Assembly (NCBI RefSeq): GCF_003255815.1
Contig: NC_037689.1
Coordinates: 148,573,377 to 148,637,376, forward strand
Reading direction: 5' to 3'
Length of the DNA: 64,000 nt
From: Theropithecus gelada
Taxonomy: Eukaryota; Chordata; Mammalia; Primates; Cercopithecidae
Part shown: piece by piece, positions 1-10,964 of the stretch
Position numbering within the stretch: position 1 is the stretch's first letter
Layout of the letters: each line of letters begins with the position of its first letter
Translations under genes and position numbers: made by a program
The notes under the pieces: model-generated
Databases searched by the model: none
What the model was told of the DNA's origin: nothing
What the model saw: only the letters and a program-made list of their open reading frames with translations

Positions 1-1389
1 CCAACTCAAACTAACTTAAGCACACACACACACAAACAAATTTATCAGCTCATTAGACTGAGAAGTCCCTTGGTTGAGTTGACTTTAGGGGCTCAATATT
101 GCCAGGGCTTTGCCTCTCCTTTCTTTTCTTGGGTCTATTTTCTTGTCACATTTCTACTTTATTCTGTAGATAAATTATTTCTTTTGTAGACATCTAGTAA
201 CAATTTAAAGTTAATTAACAATTATTCAAGTTAATTATTAATTAACTTTAAGTTAATGTTATTGATTGTGGTGCTATCAGAGAGAGATCTCCAAGGATGC
301 ACTTCTCTAGACAGACTCTCATTGACCCAGCTTCAGTCATGTGTTTACCCCTAGACCAATTACTCTGGCTGGGGGCATGGACTATCCCTACTAGCCAGTC
401 TGGGATATGATTGACCACTCCCCTCAGGGCCACATACATTGAGAGGAGTAGTTCCTTAATGGAGAAACAAGGTGTTGTCAGAAGAAGGAGGAAGGGGTAT
501 GAGCTGGCCAAACCCCACATGTCTAATTCATCTAGTCTCTCTTCCCCTTACTTGAGGAAACTGAAAAGAACCTCTTCCTGGGAACCAGAAGGCCTTCCCT
601 AGAATAAGTGCTCCTTGTCATTTCTGTCAGGTTTTGACTCTCTAAGTGTTCAGGAAGTTCTGTGTGACATGTTAAGGGGAAATGACAAAGAGATTTGAGT
701 CTGTACCAACTTGAACTTAAAAGAGGCAGGCACATTCCTGGGGTTCAGGAAATTCCTGAAGTTTGTCAATTGATTCTGAACATAGAAGTGGGGGTGGTAT
801 TAGTTTTTAACCTGTTACACCCCAACAGTCAGCTCCTACCACCAACTCAGTCCCATTCTCCTACCTGTTTCTGCCATTGCCCACTCTCAGGTTTGAAACA
901 TGCTGCCATCTCCCATCCAGAACCTAAGCTCCTCTTGAAAAGGTCACTGATTTTTCAGTTTTCTATCTTACTTGACAGTGCTCCAGGACCTGCTTCTGGG
1001 CAACTCCTTTGGGGCTGGGGCTTCCACTCAGCCTACCAGGTTTGGGGCTGAGGGCATAGAGCTCCTGAAACCCATCACCCAGGGATCTGGTTCAGATTCT
1101 ATGGGCATAAAGGGATATGGTAGGCTTCCTGGCAGGGCTGAGCACTGTCAGTGTTGTGCTTGGGGTGGCAGAACAATGTGCTGGGGCATGGAATTGGCCC
1201 CAGTAAGTGCAACTTGCTAGCAAGAAGTGAGAAGGAGAGGGGCATAAGGAGGCAAAGGGATGAAGAACTGCCAAATGCCTTATGGCAGGAGAGTCACTGG
1301 AGCCTCGAGAGACCCAGAGTGTCACTGTGGGCTTGCTTGGTTTTCTGAGTCCCTATCTCTCTAAGTTCTTTAGCCATAACACCATTTGG
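1..1389. other. Unique non-coding sequence
   Basis: No repeat family or gene is recognised here apart from a short CA run at 22-35 and the inverted repeat listed at 202-254. Open frames are short, overlap on both strands and show no recognisable protein signature. The part at about 360-520 could be a very old decayed repeat, but I cannot name it. Confidence 0.5.
202..254. repeat. AT-rich inverted repeat (17-bp arms)
   Basis: Arms at 202-218 and 238-254 are reverse complements with one mismatch. The shared core is AAAGTTAATTAA and the spacer is 19 bases. It can fold as a cruciform or hairpin and contains several TTAATTAA homeodomain-like cores. Confidence 0.7.
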
Positions 1390-1394
1390 GGTGC

Positions 1395-1774
1395 TGATAT
1401 AGTTTGGATTTGTGTCTTTGCTCAAATCTCATGTTGAATTGTAATCCCCAGTGTTGGAGGAGGAGCCTGGTGGGAGGTTATTGGATCACAGAGGTGAATT
1501 TCCCCCTTGCTGTTCCTGTGATAGTGAGTTCTCATGAGATCTGGTTGTTTAAAAGTGTGTAGCACCTCCCCCTTATGTCTCTTCCTCCTGTTCTAGCCAT
1601 GGAGAACATGCTTGATTCCCCTTCACATTCTGCCATGATTTTAAGTTTCCTGAGGCCTCCCTAGCCATGCTTCCTGTACAGCCTGTGGAACCATAAGCCA
1701 ATTAAATCTCTTTTCTTTATAAATTACCCAGTCCCGGGTAGTTCTTGATAGCAATGCAAGAATGGACTAATACA
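1395..1774 (+). mobile_element. Solo LTR of the MaLR group (THE1/MST type)
   Basis: It starts TGATATAGTTTGG and ends GGACTAATACA, with internal AATTGTAATCCCCA and ATTGGATCA blocks, the known outline of THE1/MST LTRs. GGTGC at 1390-1394 and GTTGC at 1775-1779 are a plausible 5-bp target duplication with one change. No internal retroviral sequence follows, so this is a solo LTR left by recombination. The subfamily is not certain. Confidence 0.85.
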
Positions 1775-2025
1775 GTTGCCTTACCTCATTTTTGTAATGA
1801 TGCAAGATACAAATGAATAAACAATCAACATAGTTTGAAAATTTACACTCACTATATGTGAAAATGTTCTGCCTTCCTAACTTCCCATAATTTCATCTTG
1901 TTTTGAAGCTTCCATTCCCATTGATATAGAAGAGAAAACATGGACTTGTTAATCAAAGGAAACCAACCCTTTTTCAGTATAAGCTATTTTCTTTCAGGTA
2001 CTTTAGTTTAGCTAAGTCCTCAGTC

Positions 2026-2328
2026 TTTTTTTTTTTTTTTTCTTCTGAGATAGGGTCTTGCTCTGTCACCCAGGCTGTAATGCAGTGGTACAATCAGGTT
2101 TCACTGAAGCCTCAACTTCTCAGACTTAAGTGATCCTTCCACCTCAGCCTCCTGAGTAGCTGGGACAACAGTCATGCACCACTGCACCCAGCTAATTTTT
2201 TAGTTTTTTGCAGAGATGACATCCCACTATGTTGCCCAGGCTGGTCTCAAACTCCTAGGCTCAAGGGATCCTTCTGTCTTGGCCTTCCAAAGTGCTGGGA
2301 TTATAGGAATAAGCCACTGAACCTGGCC
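2026..2328 (-). mobile_element. AluJ-like SINE
   Basis: A poly-T start is followed by the antisense Alu dimer ending in ACCTGGCC. It is highly diverged, as in AluJ. CTCAGTC at 2019-2025 and 2333-2339 flank it as a short target duplication. Confidence 0.88.
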
Positions 2329-2861
2329 AATGCTCAGTCCTTTAGGCTTTCTTTCCCAAACTCTTCTGTCATCCAAAATGGCATCTGGGCCTGGGGAGAT
2401 GCTCTTGTATTCTCAGAGGGAAGGGGTCCCAGATTCACATGCGGTCCCTGTGCTACCCTTCAGGTCCTTGCTGGTCACTGTAGCCAAGTCCTTTGACCTA
2501 CCTTGTCACTGAGTGGCCTGTGGAATCTGCTGCTGAAATATGCTCTAGTGTAACTTGGGGGGGTGGACCACCAGGCCCTGATCAGGCAGCTGCCACCCCA
2601 CTGAGCCCCAACTTGAGTCTTACTGGTGCTAAACATCTTCCCCAAGCACCAATGCGTGGGAAGTCCTAGAGCAACATGATTTCGGGATGGATAATACAAC
2701 CATTCAAAACCATGTATCACTGAATTTAAGAAGCATCATTATTTTGGATACCCATAAGAAAGTAAAAATGTTACCAACTAAACAGTGAAACATCATTAAT
2801 TGTGAGATGCATTCTAGTTTCACGGATGAAAGAATTATGCATCTCAGTTGTTAAAATAAAG
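2329..2861. other. Unique sequence without recognised features
   Basis: Nothing recognisable as a gene or repeat is seen. Frames are short. Confidence 0.4.
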
Positions 2862-3105
2862 CATTTTATTAATGGTTAAGAGCTCAGATACTAGAGCCAG
2901 GCTGCTTGAATTTACATCCCTGCTTTGCTATGTACAAGCTGTGAGGCTGTGACTCACTCATTTGCCATCATTGTGCCCTAGTGTCCACAACTGCATAGTG
3001 GGGCTTGACCTACTTCCTAGAGTTGTAGTGGGGACAGAGTACATGTGTAAAACATTTCAAAACGGTGTCTGGCATATAGAAACTGCTATATATGTTTGCT
3101 ATTTT
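2862..3105 (+). mobile_element. MIR SINE
   Basis: The sequence runs GGTTAAGAGCTCAGATACTAG (box region), then GAGCCAGGCTGC and finally GTGTCTGGCATATAG, in the order of the MIR consensus. Heavy decay fits its pre-eutherian age. Confidence 0.8.
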
Positions 3106-4352
3106 TAGTTTTTAGAAATATATTGTCAATTAATACACAAATAAAAGGCCTTTACCACCAACCCAACCACCTTGTTGCCACTCCTTTCACCAGGTAAGCA
3201 AAGCTCTTGCCATCCTTCCACAAACTTCCTGGCAGCCCTTGCTGAGAATAGATTCCTTGCTAGTGCATTGCAAAATTGGGGCTATTAGGCAGCAGGGGGA
3301 CTATAGCCAGTTATTCCAGTCAGATCTCTCATCAGGGTCATCCTTAGACACTTTAGGAAAGACAAGCCCCTTCCCCAACCCAAATCCCCATCCCTTTACT
3401 GCTATAAGCAGTCTAACCCCGATTCCTCTCAACTACTCCCACCCTCAAGCTCTTCCCAAAGACTTTTTAGAACTCCACTGCAAACAAATGTTAGTACCTT
3501 CTCGATCTCTTCCCAGAATACTTTCTTCATCGTCTTGCAGCTTTAACTGGAAATGCCTCCCTCCTCTAGGGTGCAATCTCCTCTACTACATCCCATCTTG
3601 AGGAGGGACAGCTGTGAATTCTCCTGGCATGCTGCTGGATCTAGAGTCAAGCATGTTTCTTCTACTATCAAAGCTGACTCTTCTATGAGCCTCACACTAT
3701 CAAAGTGTTCAGGCAAAGCTGAACACTTTGTCTTAAAAATAAATGGATTTTAAATTGTGAAATTAATACGCAAAGAAATCCTGCTTATAAAAATTTAATC
3801 CTTTACAAATAAAGCCACCCCCTCGGGCTTGGCCATATCCCTAGCTGCTTTTGGAGGAGTCTTAGTTATCCAGTTGGTGCATCGCTCTCCTGACCTTTTC
3901 TTCTGCAATAACCTATGTGCACACACACAAATGGCATCTTAGTATAAACATCATTCAACAGTCTTCCTTATTCACCTGTCTGTCCTGGAAATCTTTCCAG
4001 TTGGATACATATAATTCTACTTCTTCTTTTAAATTGTTGCTCATTTTGGAAATACTACAAGGTTTGTTTAACTATTTCTCCAGCATGAACATTTACGTTG
4101 TTTTCATTTTTCCCCATTATAAACAATGCAGGATAAATAGCTTTCCATGTGTTGGCTGGCACACAAGGGAGAATTTTTTTTATTCTTAATTTTTAAGAAG
4201 AATAATGACTTTGTTTTTATAAAGCAGATAATGCGTCTTATAAAAATTGAAGCAATTTAAAAATTACAATGAAGAAACAAATAAATCACCAACGATTTTA
4301 TCACCCAGAAAAGAAACAAATACAGTTAACATCTGGTGAACAACAACCCAGT
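3106..4352. other. Unique or unrecognised sequence
   Basis: No gene is seen. The part at about 4,040-4,140 weakly resembles old L1 text of the type ACATTTA..GTTGTTTTCA but is too decayed to call. The pyrimidine-rich part near 3,360-3,560 has open frames on one strand only because stop codons are rare there. Confidence 0.35.
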
Positions 4353-4705
4353 TGCTATGGTTTGAATGTTTGTGTCCCCTCCAAAATTTATGTTGAAACT
4401 CAATCCTCAGTGCAGCAGTATTGGGAAGTGGGGCCTTTGGGAGGTGATTGAGTCAATGAGGGCTCTGTCATGAATGGAGTTAAGTGCCTCTCTGAAAGAA
4501 CTTAGACAAAGGGAGTTCATCCCTTTTTGCCCTTCTGCCCTCTACCACATGAGGCAATAGCAAGAAGGCCCTCACTAGACACCAAATGCCAGCACCTTGA
4601 TTTTGGGCTTCCCAGCTTCCAGAACTGTGGGAAATACATTTATGGTTTTTACAAATTACTCAGTCTCAGATATTCTGTTGTAGCAGCACAAAACAGACTA
4701 AGACA
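4353..4705 (+). mobile_element. Solo LTR of the MaLR group (MST/MLT1 type)
   Basis: It starts TGCTATGGTTTGAATG with TTTGTGTCCCC and GGGGCCTTTGGGAGGTGATT blocks, and ends AGACTAAGACA. These are typical of MST/MLT1 LTRs. The polyadenylation region resembles that of the 1,395 LTR, but the two copies are clearly different subfamilies. Confidence 0.82.
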
Positions 4706-4836
4706 CCAACCATCTCTTTATATACATGTAAAGGTAGAAAGCATCAAGCTATCAATAAATACTTTTCTAACAAGGGGATAATATTAGTCATGTAATTTCT
4801 TAACAAAAAGTGTCAGATCTGGCTTTACTTGAAAAA

Positions 4837-4912
4837 AAAAAAAAAAACAACCCCATCAAAAAGTGGGCAAGGGATATGAACAGACACTTCTCAAAAGAAG
4901 ACATTCACACTT
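4837..4912 (+). mobile_element. L1 ORF2 fragment (sense)
   Basis: After an A-run comes CCCCATCAAAAAGTGGGCAA followed by a GATATGAACAGACACTTCTC block, which is the well-known C-terminal ORF2 DNA of L1. Only about 75 bases remain. Confidence 0.8.
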
Positions 4913-5017
4913 GAATTTAAAATATACAAAAAGGAACTACTGAACTTGATGTAAATGTTTCTTCCCCGTAAGGTCTAGTAGTTTTGTAAGGCCCTGGGGT
5001 TAAAAAAAATCATAAAG

Positions 5018-5305
5018 CCTGTAATTCCAGCACTTTGGGAGGCCGAGACGGGCAGATCATCTGGGATCGGGAGTTCCAGACCAGCCCGACCAACATGAAG
5101 AAACCCCATCTCTACTAAAAATACAAAAAATAGCTGGGCATGGTGGTGCATGCCTGTAATCCCAGCTACTCAGGAAACTGAGGCAGGAGAATTGCTTGAA
5201 CCCGGGAGGCTGAGCTTGCAGTGAGCCGAGATAGTGCCATTGCACTCCAGCCTGGGTGACAGAACGAGACTCCGTCTCAAAACAAACAAACAAACAAACA
5301 AACAG
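5018..5305 (+). mobile_element. AluS-like SINE, 5' truncated
   Basis: It begins at GCCTGTAATTCCAG, so the first 20 or so bases of the Alu are missing. It ends in an (AAAC)n tail. CATAAAG at 5011-5017 and 5306-5312 is the target duplication. Confidence 0.9.
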
Positions 5306-5312
5306 CATAAAG

Positions 5313-6124
5313 AACATTACACAATTGGAGAAATTATTTTCTTTTTCTCTTCTCCCCCCAACTTTTTACCTCCCCTCCCCCACCTTTCCCTTTCCTTTCC
5401 TTTCCTTTTTTTTGGTAAATCTATGTAGAGACTGTCAATGGAATACTCACTGTGGAAGAAGACGTTTATTTTCTTGTTCTCCCACCTCCCAATTTTCGTT
5501 GGTTATATTGGCCTTATATTTTGCAATGATGTAATTGCCAGCGAGTCATTTAGTGAAGGTTCTATAGTTAGTCTTAGTGTTATTATATTTTAATGGCTTC
5601 AATGCTCACAGCTATTTCTGAGTTCTGGTATATCCCTTGGTTGGCAGGATTTTTCTTATTGGGTAGTATATATATATATATATTTTTTTTTTTTAGAAGA
5701 AGCAATGAATGGTTAATCCTCTGAGTCTTTCCTGTTTGTGAATAGCAATTATCCTTGTATAATAAATTGACTGGGTGGGTGTAATATTTTGGGGTCATAC
5801 TTTCCCTCAGAACTTTGTGGACACTAGTTCACTGTCTTCTGTCACTGATAGTTTCTATGGAAAACATACGAGAAAAGTCTGGTCTTTATTCCTTTGACAA
5901 TTTGCTGCTTCTGTTTGCACATCTGAAGAACTCTTTTTTATACTTCAAGTTAAATAATTTAACCAGGACCCATCTCCGGTTAATGATTCCATATTCATTT
6001 TTATCATGGTATGTGGTATGCTTTTACAATTTGCTGATTTAAATCTTGCTTTATTTTGAGAAAATCTATTCACAATAGACTTCCGAATTTTTTTGTTGTT
6101 GTTGAGTTCTCTTTGAGCTCTTGT
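5313..6124 (-). mobile_element. Probable old L1M 3' region (antisense), poorly resolved
   Basis: AT-rich text of the style CTTTCCCTCAGAACTTTGTGG..GTTTCTATGGAA resembles antisense L1M 3' regions seen elsewhere in the window. It includes a pyrimidine tract (about 5,340-5,415), a TA run at 5,667-5,682 and a T-run at 5,683-5,693. Family and edges are uncertain. Confidence 0.35.
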
Positions 6125-6188
6125 TTTATTAAATCCATTCATCCATTCAGTCAACAAATATTTATTAAGGGCCTATCAAGTGCCAGGC

Positions 6189-6807
6189 TGCCTTACTCCG
6201 TTTGCATTGCTATAAAGGGATATCTGAGGCTGGGTAACTGGTAAAGAAGAGAGGTTTATTTGGCTCACAGTTCTGTAGGCTGTACAAGAAGCATGGCACC
6301 AGCATCTGCTTCTGGTAAGGGCTTCAGGAAGTTTCCACTCATGGTGGGAGGAGAAAGCGAACAAGCATCACAAAGTGAGAGGAAGGAAGCTGCACATGCG
6401 TGGGCAAAAGAAAGAAAGAGAGAGAGGAAGAAAGAAAAGAAGAAGAAGAAGAAGAAGAAGAAGAAGAAGAAGAAGAAGAAGAAGAAGAAGAAGAAGAGAA
6501 AGAGAAAGAGAGAGAGAGAGAGAGAAAGAAAGAAAGAAAAAGAGAAAGAGGAAGAGAAGGAAGAGGAGGAGGGGGAGGGGGAGGGAGAAGGAGGAGTAGG
6601 AGATGGAGGAAGGCACGAGACTCTTTTTAACAACCAGATCTTGTGGGAACTAAGAGTGAGAATACATTCATTATCACGAGGATGGCACCAAGCTGGGCAT
6701 GAAGGATTCACCTCCATGATCCAAACACCTCCCACTAGGCCCCACTTTCAACACTGGGGATCACATTTTAACGTGAGATGTGGAGGGGAAAAATATCCAA
6801 TCATAGC
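6189..6807 (-). mobile_element. MaLR (MST-like) LTR, antisense, expanded by a purine tract
   Basis: It starts TGCCTTACTCCGTTTGCATT with GAGGTTTATTTGGCTCACAG, and ends CCCACTAGGCCCC..ATCCAATCATAG. This is the reverse of an MST LTR. Its length (about 620) exceeds the usual 350-430 because about 200 bases of simple purine repeat lie inside. Confidence 0.8.
6406..6596. repeat. 191-base uninterrupted homopurine tract, (GAA)n core
   Basis: Every base from 6,406 to 6,596 is A or G on the plus strand. The parts are GAAA units, a pure (GAA)n block at about 6,436-6,497, (GA)n at 6,508-6,524, GAAA units again and GGAGGG units. Chance open frames of Glu/Lys/Arg or Leu/Phe/Ser repeats here are artefacts. 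Confidence 0.95.
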
Positions 6808-7019
6808 GCAAGCATCGTACCAGACAAAAACCCCTGCCTTCCTGCATCTGCCACTACTGGGATGAAGGAAACAAGCAATAAACAACAAACATGTACAGTA
6901 GAGAGTGTATTGGATGGTGATAAGTGCTACACAAAGCAGGGAATATACAGAGCTAGAATTCTCAGTAGGTGGTGAGGAAAGAGACTGTGCAGGAGGTGAC
7001 GTTTAAGAAAGACTCCAGC

Positions 7020-7395
7020 TCAGATCTGTCCCCTGAATTCCAGACACCATATCCAGTGGCCTACTTGATTATCTCCAATTGGATGTTTAACAAGAACCTC
7101 AAACTTAACTGATATACAATGAAACTCCCATCTTCCCCAATATGCTCCACTTGCCATTTTTTTCATTTCAGTTAATGGCAACTCCATGTTCTTCCAGCTG
7201 TTTGGGCCGAGAAAGTTGAAGTCATTGCTGACTCCTCTCTCTATCTTATATTCTATATCCAATCCATCAGCAGCGTTGGATTGTCTGGTGTCTGTTGTGA
7301 CTTCTCCCTACCTCCACCGCCAACTACCTTGGTTCAAGCGATTATCACCTTTCATTACTGCCATGGCCTCCTGATTGGTCTCCTTGCTTCTAGGC
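7020..7395 (+). mobile_element. L2 LINE fragment (sense)
   Basis: TGTCCCCTGAATTCCAGAC, TCCAATTGGATGTTTAAC, ATGGCAACTCCATG and CTCCTGATTGGTCTCCTTGC occur in the order of the L2 ORF region. It meets the antisense L2 piece at about 7,020, giving an inverted pair. Confidence 0.65.
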
Positions 7396-7611
7396 ATCCT
7401 TTTTCATGAGCTTCCTGGAGATTTAGAGACAGGAAACCATGGAAATTGGTCAAAAAAAGCACCATTTCATTTATAATATTCTGGTAAACTAGTCTGGAAT
7501 ATGCAAACTTAGGACCTTGTTCTTCTCTGCTAAGTCTAAATCCACATCTCAAGAGCATCTCCCAATTGAACAGGATTAGAGAGGGATAGGAATTTCTTTG
7601 CCATATATGAT

Positions 7612-7815
7612 GCAGTATGCTGGTTAACTAGTTAAGAGGAGGGGCTATGCAGTTACATGGACCTGTGTTGAGTCCTGGCTCTGCCACTCAGCTGCTGTGT
7701 GACCTGGGACAGTTATATAACTTCATTGGTTTTCACTTTAATCAGGGATAAAAGGAGGACATAAATCCATGTAGAGTAATTAGCACAGTTTCTGGCACAG
7801 AGTGAATACCTAACC
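7612..7815 (+). mobile_element. MIR SINE
   Basis: GCTCTGCCACTCAGCTGCTG, TGTGACCTGGGACAG and TAGCACAGTTTCTGGCACAG lie in MIR order. Confidence 0.82.
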
Positions 7816-8385
7816 AATGAGTACGTTCATTCATCTGTTCATTTGACACATGCGTATTGCGCATCTGCTTTGTGCTGAGCACTGTGCTTGGCACCAGAGA
7901 TCCAGTGTTAATCAGAACTGATGTTATCCTTACTGGGACAGATTGTAAAACTCCAGCAGGGAAAAGAGGTGATTGATGAAGAATTACCTGTGGGACAAGT
8001 GCTGTGAAAAGGGAAGACCAGGAAGCATTTGTACCTGGGACCTAAGTTAGTCTTGGAGTCAGGGTCAAGGAGAGACCTCTCAGGCAATGACATTTAATCT
8101 GAGAGGAGAAAGAAAAATAGGAATTAGTCAGATAACAGGGATGGGTGTGGGGTGAGGATTCTAGGAAGTGAGAACAGCATGTGCAAAGGCCTGGAGGCAA
8201 AGGAGAGCATGGAGTGTCCTGGGGCTAAAAGGAGTCCAGTGCGGTTGACCTGGAAAAGGTACTACTACTCTCCCTCCAGAGAGGGGACAGAGTGGTGGAT
8301 GAATAGGACCTTACATAGAATTTAGCTAAGGGGAGTCCCTGAAGGGTTTTATGCAGGGGAGTGGCAGGATCATATTTGCATTAGT
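7816..8385 (-). mobile_element. L2 LINE (antisense)
   Basis: The text TTCATTCATCTGTTCATTTG, then GAACAGCATGTGCAAAGGCC, then GTCCCTGAAGGGTTTTATGC is the antisense L2 order. Several gaps are present. Confidence 0.6.
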
Positions 8386-9345
8386 TAACATTATATTTGT
8401 ATTATTACTTCATGGTCACACAACATACTTGGAGTTTTCTAGTTTACTTTCCGAAACCCAAATATTTCCTAGCTTCACTAGGCAGACAGGATGGAACCAC
8501 ATTGCCATTTATGCTGAGATTTCCATGACAGTTTATGCCCCAGGCCTTTGCAGAAATGTAGCCCCTTCAAACATTCCCTAGCTATTTTTTGGAATCATAG
8601 AGGAGGCTTCATATGTCCTGATATCACTGTCTCCTGGGGAACAACTAACATAAGCAACTACTTCCTTTCCATGTACGTGAGCCTCAGCAGCTTGTGTGTA
8701 CAAATGAAGAAGTCTCATTGTTATCAACGATACAGGCTCCAGTCCCCAGCTGCCCCTGTTCTAAATGTCCCACCCACCAATATTTCTGGAAGATTCCCGA
8801 GGGAATCTCCCTCACATGTGCCACAAACCAGCCCCACCCAGTGGCATCTGATTTATGCTTTCTCTTTGTGGCTCTGCTTCCCACATGGGGCCATCTACTT
8901 CCCACAGGGCCCCTGGGAAGGTCTTGATGCCACTGTTCCTAGTGATGCCCGTCATGAAAATGTCACCGCCCATGCAAAAAGTGCCTTTTCCTGGTGCTCC
9001 CAAAGCCACTAATCCTTGGAGTGCCAGAATGTAAAGGGATTCTGTACATGGGTAGGGACTGTGGCCTTCTCCCTGACTCAGAGGTACCCTTTATTCCTTG
9101 GAGCCTGAAGCAGCTCAGCTTATGCTCATGGGCTCATAAACTCTCTTAAGAAAACCCTTCCACCAGCTTCTACCGTCACCTCTCTGGCTCAGAGGCTCAG
9201 GACCAGTTTAAGATGCTGCCCTTCCACCTGCTTCCTCTCTCTTCCCAGTCAGCAGCTCTTTCCGCACCCACTTATAAAACAAAATCTCCTATTGTCATCA
9301 ATGGATAAAAACCAGCCTGTGGGTGGTGATAGAGAGATGTTATTC
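8386..9345. other. Unique sequence, no supported gene
   Basis: The longest open frame (8,548-9,012 plus, 154 codons) has frames open on the other strand too and no recognisable domain, so I do not call it. No known repeat is recognised. Confidence 0.4.
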
Positions 9346-9656
9346 TTTTTGTTGTTGGTGGTAGTTTTTTTGAGACAGTGTCTTTCTCTGTTGCCCAGGC
9401 TGGTGTGCAGTAGTGCAATCATGGCTCACTGCATCCTCCAGTTCCCGGGTTCAAGTGATCCTCCCACCTCAGCCTCCCAAGTAGCTGGGACTACAGGTGT
9501 GCACCACCACACCTGGCTAAATTTTTAAATTTTTTTTGTAGAGACTGGGTCTCAGTATGTTGCCCAGGCTGGACTCGAATTCCTGACCTCAAGCAAGCCT
9601 CTTGCCTCAGATTTCCAATGTGCTGGGATGACAGGGGTGAAACACCACACCTGGCC
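9346..9656 (-). mobile_element. AluJ-like SINE
   Basis: Antisense Alu dimer from GAGACAGTGTC to ACCTGGCC, quite diverged. AGATGTTATT before and AGATGCTATT after it look like target duplications. Confidence 0.88.
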
Positions 9657-9777
9657 AGATGCTATTTACAGTACTAGATTCTGTGGTCTTGTTCAGTCTG
9701 CTCCCAGTATCCATATTTAGACAATGAAAGTTGGACCCCCTCACTCAATGGATACTAAGTCTACCCCTTGGGCTTAA

Positions 9778-9952
9778 TGGTGTGGTAGAAATAGCATGGG
9801 CTGTGGAGTCAGAAAGAGGGGTCTAAATCCAAGCTGTGGTTTTTTAAAAATATGTGTATTAGAACAAATTGGATAACATCTCTGAATTTCAATTTCCTGA
9901 TTTGCAAGATAGCAACACCCACCTGTCAGAACTGCCAGGAAGCTTTCATGAG
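9778..9952 (+). mobile_element. MIR SINE fragment
   Basis: ATGGGCTGTGGAGTCAGA, AATTTCCTGATTTGCAAGAT and CACCCACCTGTCAGA match MIR in order, with an AT-rich insertion. Confidence 0.65.
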
Positions 9953-10455
9953 GTATCCTGCAACCTTGTTGAACTTGTTTACTAATTCTGAGAGTTTTAT
10001 AGCGGACTGCCCTGTCAAGAACTTCTAGTACAATGTTGAATAGAAGTGGGTCTTAGGAGGAAAGCTTTCAATCTTTCACCATTAAGGGTGTTGTCAGCTG
10101 TGGATTTTTCATAGACACCTTTTATTAGGGTAAGGATGTTTCCTTCTATTTCTAAATTGTTGAGTGTTTTATCATGAAAGGGTGTTGGATTTTGTTAAAT
10201 GCTTTTTCTGTACCTATTGAGATGATTGTGTGGTTTATATCCTTTATTCTATTGATTTAGTCTATAACATTATGTGATTTTTCAGATGTTAACCTGACTT
10301 TGCATTCCTGGGATAAATACATCTTGGTCACAGTCTATAATTCTTTATATATGTTGCTGGATTCAGTTTACTAGCATTTTGTTGAGAATTTTTGCATCTG
10401 CATTTATATGAGATATTGGTCTATGATTTTTTCTTGTGATGTCTTGTTTACAATA
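9953..10455 (-). mobile_element. L1M ORF2 fragment (antisense)
   Basis: GTACAATGTTGAATAGAAGT, TTTTTCTGTACCTATTGAGA and TGCTGGATTCAGTTTACTAG are antisense to the L1 reverse-transcriptase region. It is an old and heavily mutated copy. Confidence 0.85.
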
Positions 10456-10815
10456 CATTGAGTTTAAAAATATGCTGCTAAAACAACATGTGTAATGTGA
10501 TTCCAATTTTGTCAAGAAAGGAAAATGTGTGTGTGTGTGTGTGTGTGCATGCTTGTGCGTGTGTGTGTGTGTTGAGCATGTGCATATTTTGGAACTTCAG
10601 TGCCAAAATTGATTAATCACCATTTGTGGTTTACACCTGTAAAGACATGGTTCTATCAGAGAAGCAGAACCACTATAAGTGATGTAGAATAAAAGGTTTA
10701 TTATAGGAATTAGACCTTATGCAATTTGTACAAAAGAAAAATACAGCATCTTCTGCCAGAGATAATGACCATTCAAAACTCGTGTTTAACATTCCCTTAG
10801 TTAAAAAAAATTATA
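10456..10815. other. Old sequence with a TG microsatellite
   Basis: A (TG)n tract interrupted by CA and CG steps spans about 10,526-10,573. The part GAAGCAGAACCACTATAAG..TTTATTATAGGAATTAG recalls an old LTR or DNA element, but I cannot name it. Confidence 0.45.
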
Positions 10816-10955
10816 GGCCAGGTGTGGTGGCTCACACCTGTAATCCCAGCACTTTGGGAGGCTGAGGTGGGAAGATTGCTTGAGGCCAGGAGTTCGAGAT
10901 CAGCCTGGGTAACATCGTGAGAGCTCATCTCTATAATTTTATTTTATAAAAAATA
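10816..10955 (+). mobile_element. Alu left monomer (FLAM-like or truncated AluJ)
   Basis: GGCCAGGTGTGGTGGCTCAC through CAGCCTGGGTAACATCGTGA is the left Alu arm only. It ends in an A/T-rich stretch with no right arm. Confidence 0.8.
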
Positions 10956-10964
10956 AAAATATAG

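Larger units (their letters stand above)
6125..7019 (-). mobile_element. L2 LINE (antisense), split by an LTR
   Basis: TCAACAAATATTTATTAAGG and GTGCCAGGC before the LTR, then GATAAGTGCTAC and GAGGTGACGTTTAAG after it, match the antisense L2 3' part in order. The MaLR LTR at 6,189-6,807 interrupts it. Confidence 0.6.

Noticed and set aside
3239..3753. Possible exon in pyrimidine-rich DNA
   Set aside because: Frames overlap in different phases, with no splice-site context or domain that I can support.
6260..6865. 201-codon Lys/Glu-rich frame and its Phe/Leu-rich reverse frames
   Set aside because: They are translations of the purine repeat inside an LTR; any purine tract is open in all frames.
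8548..9012. 154-codon plus-strand frame
   Set aside because: No domain recognised and frames on the opposite strand are open too; composition effect in unique DNA.
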